From Candidatus Peregrinibacteria bacterium (GTDB lineage Bacteria > Patescibacteriota > Gracilibacteria > Peribacterales > Peribacteraceae): a stretch of DNA of 23,491 nucleotides. The notes under the pieces were generated by a model that did no database searches, was not told where the DNA came from, and worked only from the letters and a program-made list of their open reading frames with translations. The stretch covers positions 1-23,491 of the forward strand of contig JACQCJ010000065.1 of the NCBI GenBank assembly GCA_016201685.1. Reading direction: 5' to 3'. Below, in pieces: positions 21,297 to 23,491 of the stretch (positions are counted from its first letter, which is position 1; each line of letters starts with the position of its first letter). The position numbers and the translations under genes were made by a program.

Positions 21297-21704
21297 TTAC
21301 GATCTTGCCGCAGCACCCGGACAGGAGATGATTTCTTCCACTTCCCATCGTTCATTCACCCACAACCCTGCAATGTTCTTCACGGGGAGCTTCCACGATC
21401 GGATGATCTCAACCGCTGTCCGGATGTGATTCCAGTGCTCTGCTTTGGAGACGGGATTTCCCGCGCAATCGTGATGCCCTGCGACAACAATGAATGGGGA
21501 TTTGTGGGCGCTCACGGAAATACCGACATTCTTCCTGAGAGCCTCCAGAGATCCGCCATGTGCGAAGACTCCGTCGACCCCGGCATCGGTGACCGTGTCG
21601 ACGTACGCAATCCCCTGCGATCGCAGCCAGTCCGCAACGGGCTTCTGCGCCCGGCCGTCGATGCAGTTGATGGCAGTGCCGAAGCCGTCCTCCGATGATC
21701 GCAT
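21297..21704 (-). CDS. Small beta-carbonic-anhydrase-like protein
   Basis: This 135-residue protein has the zinc-site layout of beta-class carbonic anhydrases, which interconvert CO2 and bicarbonate. C-I-D-G-R (Cys14, Asp16, Arg18) matches the C-x-D-x-R ligand/dyad motif. H-H-D-C (His77 to Cys80) matches the H-x-x-C ligand pair. True beta enzymes are usually about 170-220 residues, so this is a minimal version of the fold, perhaps the 'putative carbonic anhydrase' side family; activity is not certain. The frame extends upstream through the 21711-21815 palindrome, which translates to repeats, so the start M-R-S-S-E-D-G (21704) is chosen. It is divergent from clpB. Confidence 0.8.
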   Translation of the reverse strand: MRSSEDGFGTAINCIDGRAQKPVADWLRSQGIAYVDTVTDAGVDGVFAHGGSLEALRKNVGISVSAHKSPFIVVAGHHDCAGNPVSKAEHWNHIRTAVEIIRSWKLPVKNIAGLWVNERWEVEEIISCPGAAARS

Positions 21705-21710
21705 GAAATC

Positions 21711-21815
21711 GAAGATACAAGATACAAGGGACAAGATACAAAAAAATCCAGTGCAGAGTGGAACAATGTTCAATCGAGCATTCTTTGTATCTTGTATCTT
21801 GCTTCTTGTATCTTC
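21711..21815. repeat. Palindromic intergenic element (GATACAA-type)
   Basis: Two 32-nt arms, 21711-21742 and 21784-21815, are inverted copies with 28 of 32 positions matching, around a 41-nt loop. Each arm is composed of GATACAA/ACAAGA-type tandem words. It starts 6 nt from the carbonic-anhydrase-like start codon and ends 5 nt before the CIRCE operator of clpB. Confidence 0.88.
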
Positions 21816-21820
21816 CCAAT

Positions 21821-21847
21821 TTATCACTCTAGACACCAGAGTGCCAA
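21821..21847. promoter_or_regulatory. CIRCE operator (HrcA binding site) upstream of clpB
   Basis: TTATCACTC-N9-GAGTGCCAA matches the CIRCE consensus TTAGCACTC-N9-GAGTGCTAA at 8 of 9 positions in each half, with the exact 9-nt spacer. HrcA repressor bound here would cover the -35 box of the clpB promoter. Heat or unfolded-protein stress would then relieve repression. No hrcA gene is in the window. Confidence 0.85.
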
Positions 21848-21858
21848 CGGCGTAGACT
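21830..21858 (+). promoter_or_regulatory. clpB promoter TAGACA-17-TAGACT
   Basis: TAGACA (21830-21835) lies in the CIRCE spacer. TAGACT (21853-21858) follows after 17 nt and ends 7 nt before the GTG start, implying a leaderless transcript. Confidence 0.6.
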
Positions 21859-21865
21859 TCTGGCC

Positions 21866-23491
21866 GTGAACTTCCAGAACTACACGACCAAATCGGCGGA
21901 AGCAGTGCAGTCGACGATGCAACGGGCAGCGAAAATGAGACATCAAGCCATGACGCCGTTCCATTTGCTCCTGAGCCTCGTGACCCAAGAAGGCGGACTC
22001 GTGCCGACTCTCCTCGAGAAATTGGAACAGCGTCCGGCGCAGATGGAAGCAAAGATCATGGAGAAACTCGGCGAACTCCCAACCGTGTCCGGATCGGAGG
22101 GAACCTACGCGACGCCGGAACTGAAGAAAGTTTTCGATCAAGCCGAGACAGAAGCGACGAAGCTGAAGGACGAATTCGTCTCGACGGAGCACCTCTTCCT
22201 CGCGCTCCTCGACCAGAAAGATGTGCGGGCGATCCTCCCGGTGACGAAGGAACAGGTGCTGAAAGAACTGACCGTTCTGCGCGGCAGCCAGCGCGTGACG
22301 GACCAGGAGCCCGAGAGCAAGTACCGGGCGCTCGAGAAGTACACGCACGATTTCACGACGATGGCGCGCGAAGGAAAAATTGATCCGGTGATCGGGAGAG
22401 ACGAGGAAATTCGCCGCGTCATGCAGATCTTGAGTCGACGAACGAAGAACAATCCCGTGCTCGTGGGGGAACCGGGAACGGGGAAGACCGCGATCGTCGA
22501 AGGACTCGCGAAGAAGATCGTCGACGGCGACGTGCCGGACATCATCAAGAACAAGCGCATCCTGACGCTCGATCTCGGCGCGATGATCGCGGGGACGAAG
22601 TACAGAGGCGAGTTCGAGGATCGATTGAAAGCTCTCTTGAGAGAAGTGGAGGCGAGCGAGGGAAGCGTGATTCTCTTCATCGATGAACTCCACACGATCG
22701 TGGGGGCGGGGGCCGCGGAGGGCGCCATGGATGCGGGTAATCTCCTCAAGCCCGCCCTCGCGCGGGGCCGCATGCAGACGATCGGCGCGACGACGCTGAA
22801 GGAATACCGGAAGTACGTCGAGAAAGACGCGGCGCTCGAGCGGCGGTTCCAGCCGGTGATGGTGGAGGAACCCTCCATCGAAGACGCGATCTCGATTCTT
22901 CGCGGCATCAAGGAGAAGTACGAGGTGCACCACGGCGTGCGCATCCGCGACAGCGCCGTCGTCGCGGCCGTGACCCTCAGCAGCCGCTACATCGCCGATC
23001 GCTTCCTGCCGGACAAAGCCATCGATTTGATGGACGAGGCGGCATCGACGCTGCGCATCGAACTCGCGAGCAAGCCAACCGAGCTCGACCGCTTGGAACG
23101 CAGATTGCGACAACTCGAAGTGGAGCGCGAAGCTCTGAAGAAAGAAAAAGATGACTCGTCGAAGAAGAGGCTTGCAGTGATTGAAAAGGAGATCGCGGAG
23201 CTGCGCGAGCAGGCCAAGGAGATCGAGCTGCGATGGAAGCACGAACGGAAGTTCATCGATGTCCTGAAGGAATCGAACAGGGAGATCGACCGGCTGAAGG
23301 AAGAATCGGCCCAGGCAGAGCGCAGAGGCGAGCTCCAGCGCGTGGCGGAGATCCGCTACGGCCTCCTGCCCGAGCTCGAGAAGAAACTCGCGAAGGCGAA
23401 GGAGGAGCTGACACTGATCCAGAAGGAGAACCCGATGCTGAAGGAAGAAGTGACGGAGGAGGACATCGCCCGGGTCGTGTCGCGGTGGACG
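21866..23491 (+). CDS. clpB: Chaperone ClpB, 5' part (runs off the window)
   Basis: ClpB is a cytoplasmic hexameric AAA+ disaggregase that works with DnaK. The first 542 residues are visible. They comprise a Clp N domain (about 1-140), NBD1 with Walker A G-E-P-G-T-G-K-T (201-208) and Walker B V-I-L-F-I-D-E (268-274), and a long middle coiled coil (about 400-520) characteristic of ClpB rather than ClpC or ClpA. The sequence stops at V-V-S-R-W-T, just before NBD2. The start is GTG at 21866 (M-N-F-Q-N-Y-T), which fits family N-termini and the adjacent promoter; no Shine-Dalgarno is visible. Regulation by HrcA is indicated by the CIRCE site. The gene is complete in frame up to the window edge. 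Confidence 0.95.
   Translation, partial: MNFQNYTTKSAEAVQSTMQRAAKMRHQAMTPFHLLLSLVTQEGGLVPTLLEKLEQRPAQMEAKIMEKLGELPTVSGSEGTYATPELKKVFDQAETEATKLKDEFVSTEHLFLALLDQKDVRAILPVTKEQVLKELTVLRGSQRVTDQEPESKYRALEKYTHDFTTMAREGKIDPVIGRDEEIRRVMQILSRRTKNNPVLVGEPGTGKTAIVEGLAKKIVDGDVPDIIKNKRILTLDLGAMIAGTKYRGEFEDRLKALLREVEASEGSVILFIDELHTIVGAGAAEGAMDAGNLLKPALARGRMQTIGATTLKEYRKYVEKDAALERRFQPVMVEEPSIEDAISILRGIKEKYEVHHGVRIRDSAVVAAVTLSSRYIADRFLPDKAIDLMDEAASTLRIELASKPTELDRLERRLRQLEVEREALKKEKDDSSKKRLAVIEKEIAELREQAKEIELRWKHERKFIDVLKESNREIDRLKEESAQAERRGELQRVAEIRYGLLPELEKKLAKAKEELTLIQKENPMLKEEVTEEDIARVVSRWT

Noticed and set aside
1..23491. CRISPR array
   Set aside because: No regularly spaced direct repeats of 20-40 nt were seen; the repeats present are palindromic elements or short tandem words.

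Overview
The window is a gene-dense bacterial chromosome segment of moderately high GC, with a lower-GC stretch at about 13.5-17.65 kb. TGA is a normal stop codon (for example in pcm and the first RSH gene), so there is no sign of UGA recoding. The organism is probably an uncultivated bacterium. The near absence of Shine-Dalgarno sequences, apparently leaderless starts, odd domain fusions and many small palindromic intergenic repeats fit a Candidate Phyla Radiation lineage such as Peregrinibacteria/Peribacteria. That placement is a guess from style, not a demonstrated one.

Layout. 1-481: no protein gene; a weak 5S-rRNA-like segment, then hairpin-forming repeats sharing the word CTGTCATCCCC. 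482-5211: a cysteine-rich exported protein, protein-L-isoaspartate methyltransferase (pcm), a DoxX-family membrane protein, an orphan sensor histidine kinase, a 64-residue protein, an unknown exported multi-pass protein and a holin-4-like four-helix membrane protein. 5310-9743: a giant isoleucyl-tRNA synthetase with two complete histidine-phosphatase domains inserted in its catalytic core, plus an in-frame palindromic repeat. 9744-10187: a composite inverted-repeat element. 10188-19296: two very large RelA/SpoT-homologue proteins fused to EamA (drug/metabolite transporter) membrane domains. They face each other and enclose an M20 metallopeptidase and two unknown genes. 19359-21704: a NUDIX hydrolase, a thioredoxin-fold protein, a Fic remnant next to tRNA-Arg(TCG) and a small beta-carbonic-anhydrase-like protein. 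21866-end: clpB, cut by the window edge, behind a CIRCE operator.

The most unusual content is in the centre. The ileS product and both RSH-EamA proteins are enzymes of aminoacylation or the stringent response that have acquired extra domains. Both RSH proteins keep the HD (p)ppGpp-hydrolase residues while the synthetase domain looks degenerate, which suggests membrane-bound alarmone hydrolases or sensors tied to a transporter fold. A functional link between the ileS phosphatases and alarmone metabolism is speculation based on adjacency.

A second theme is a set of imperfect palindromes whose arms are built from short tandem words (ATGGTTAC-, GATACAA-, GCGAATT/GCGAAGT-type). They are found between genes and, once, inside ileS.
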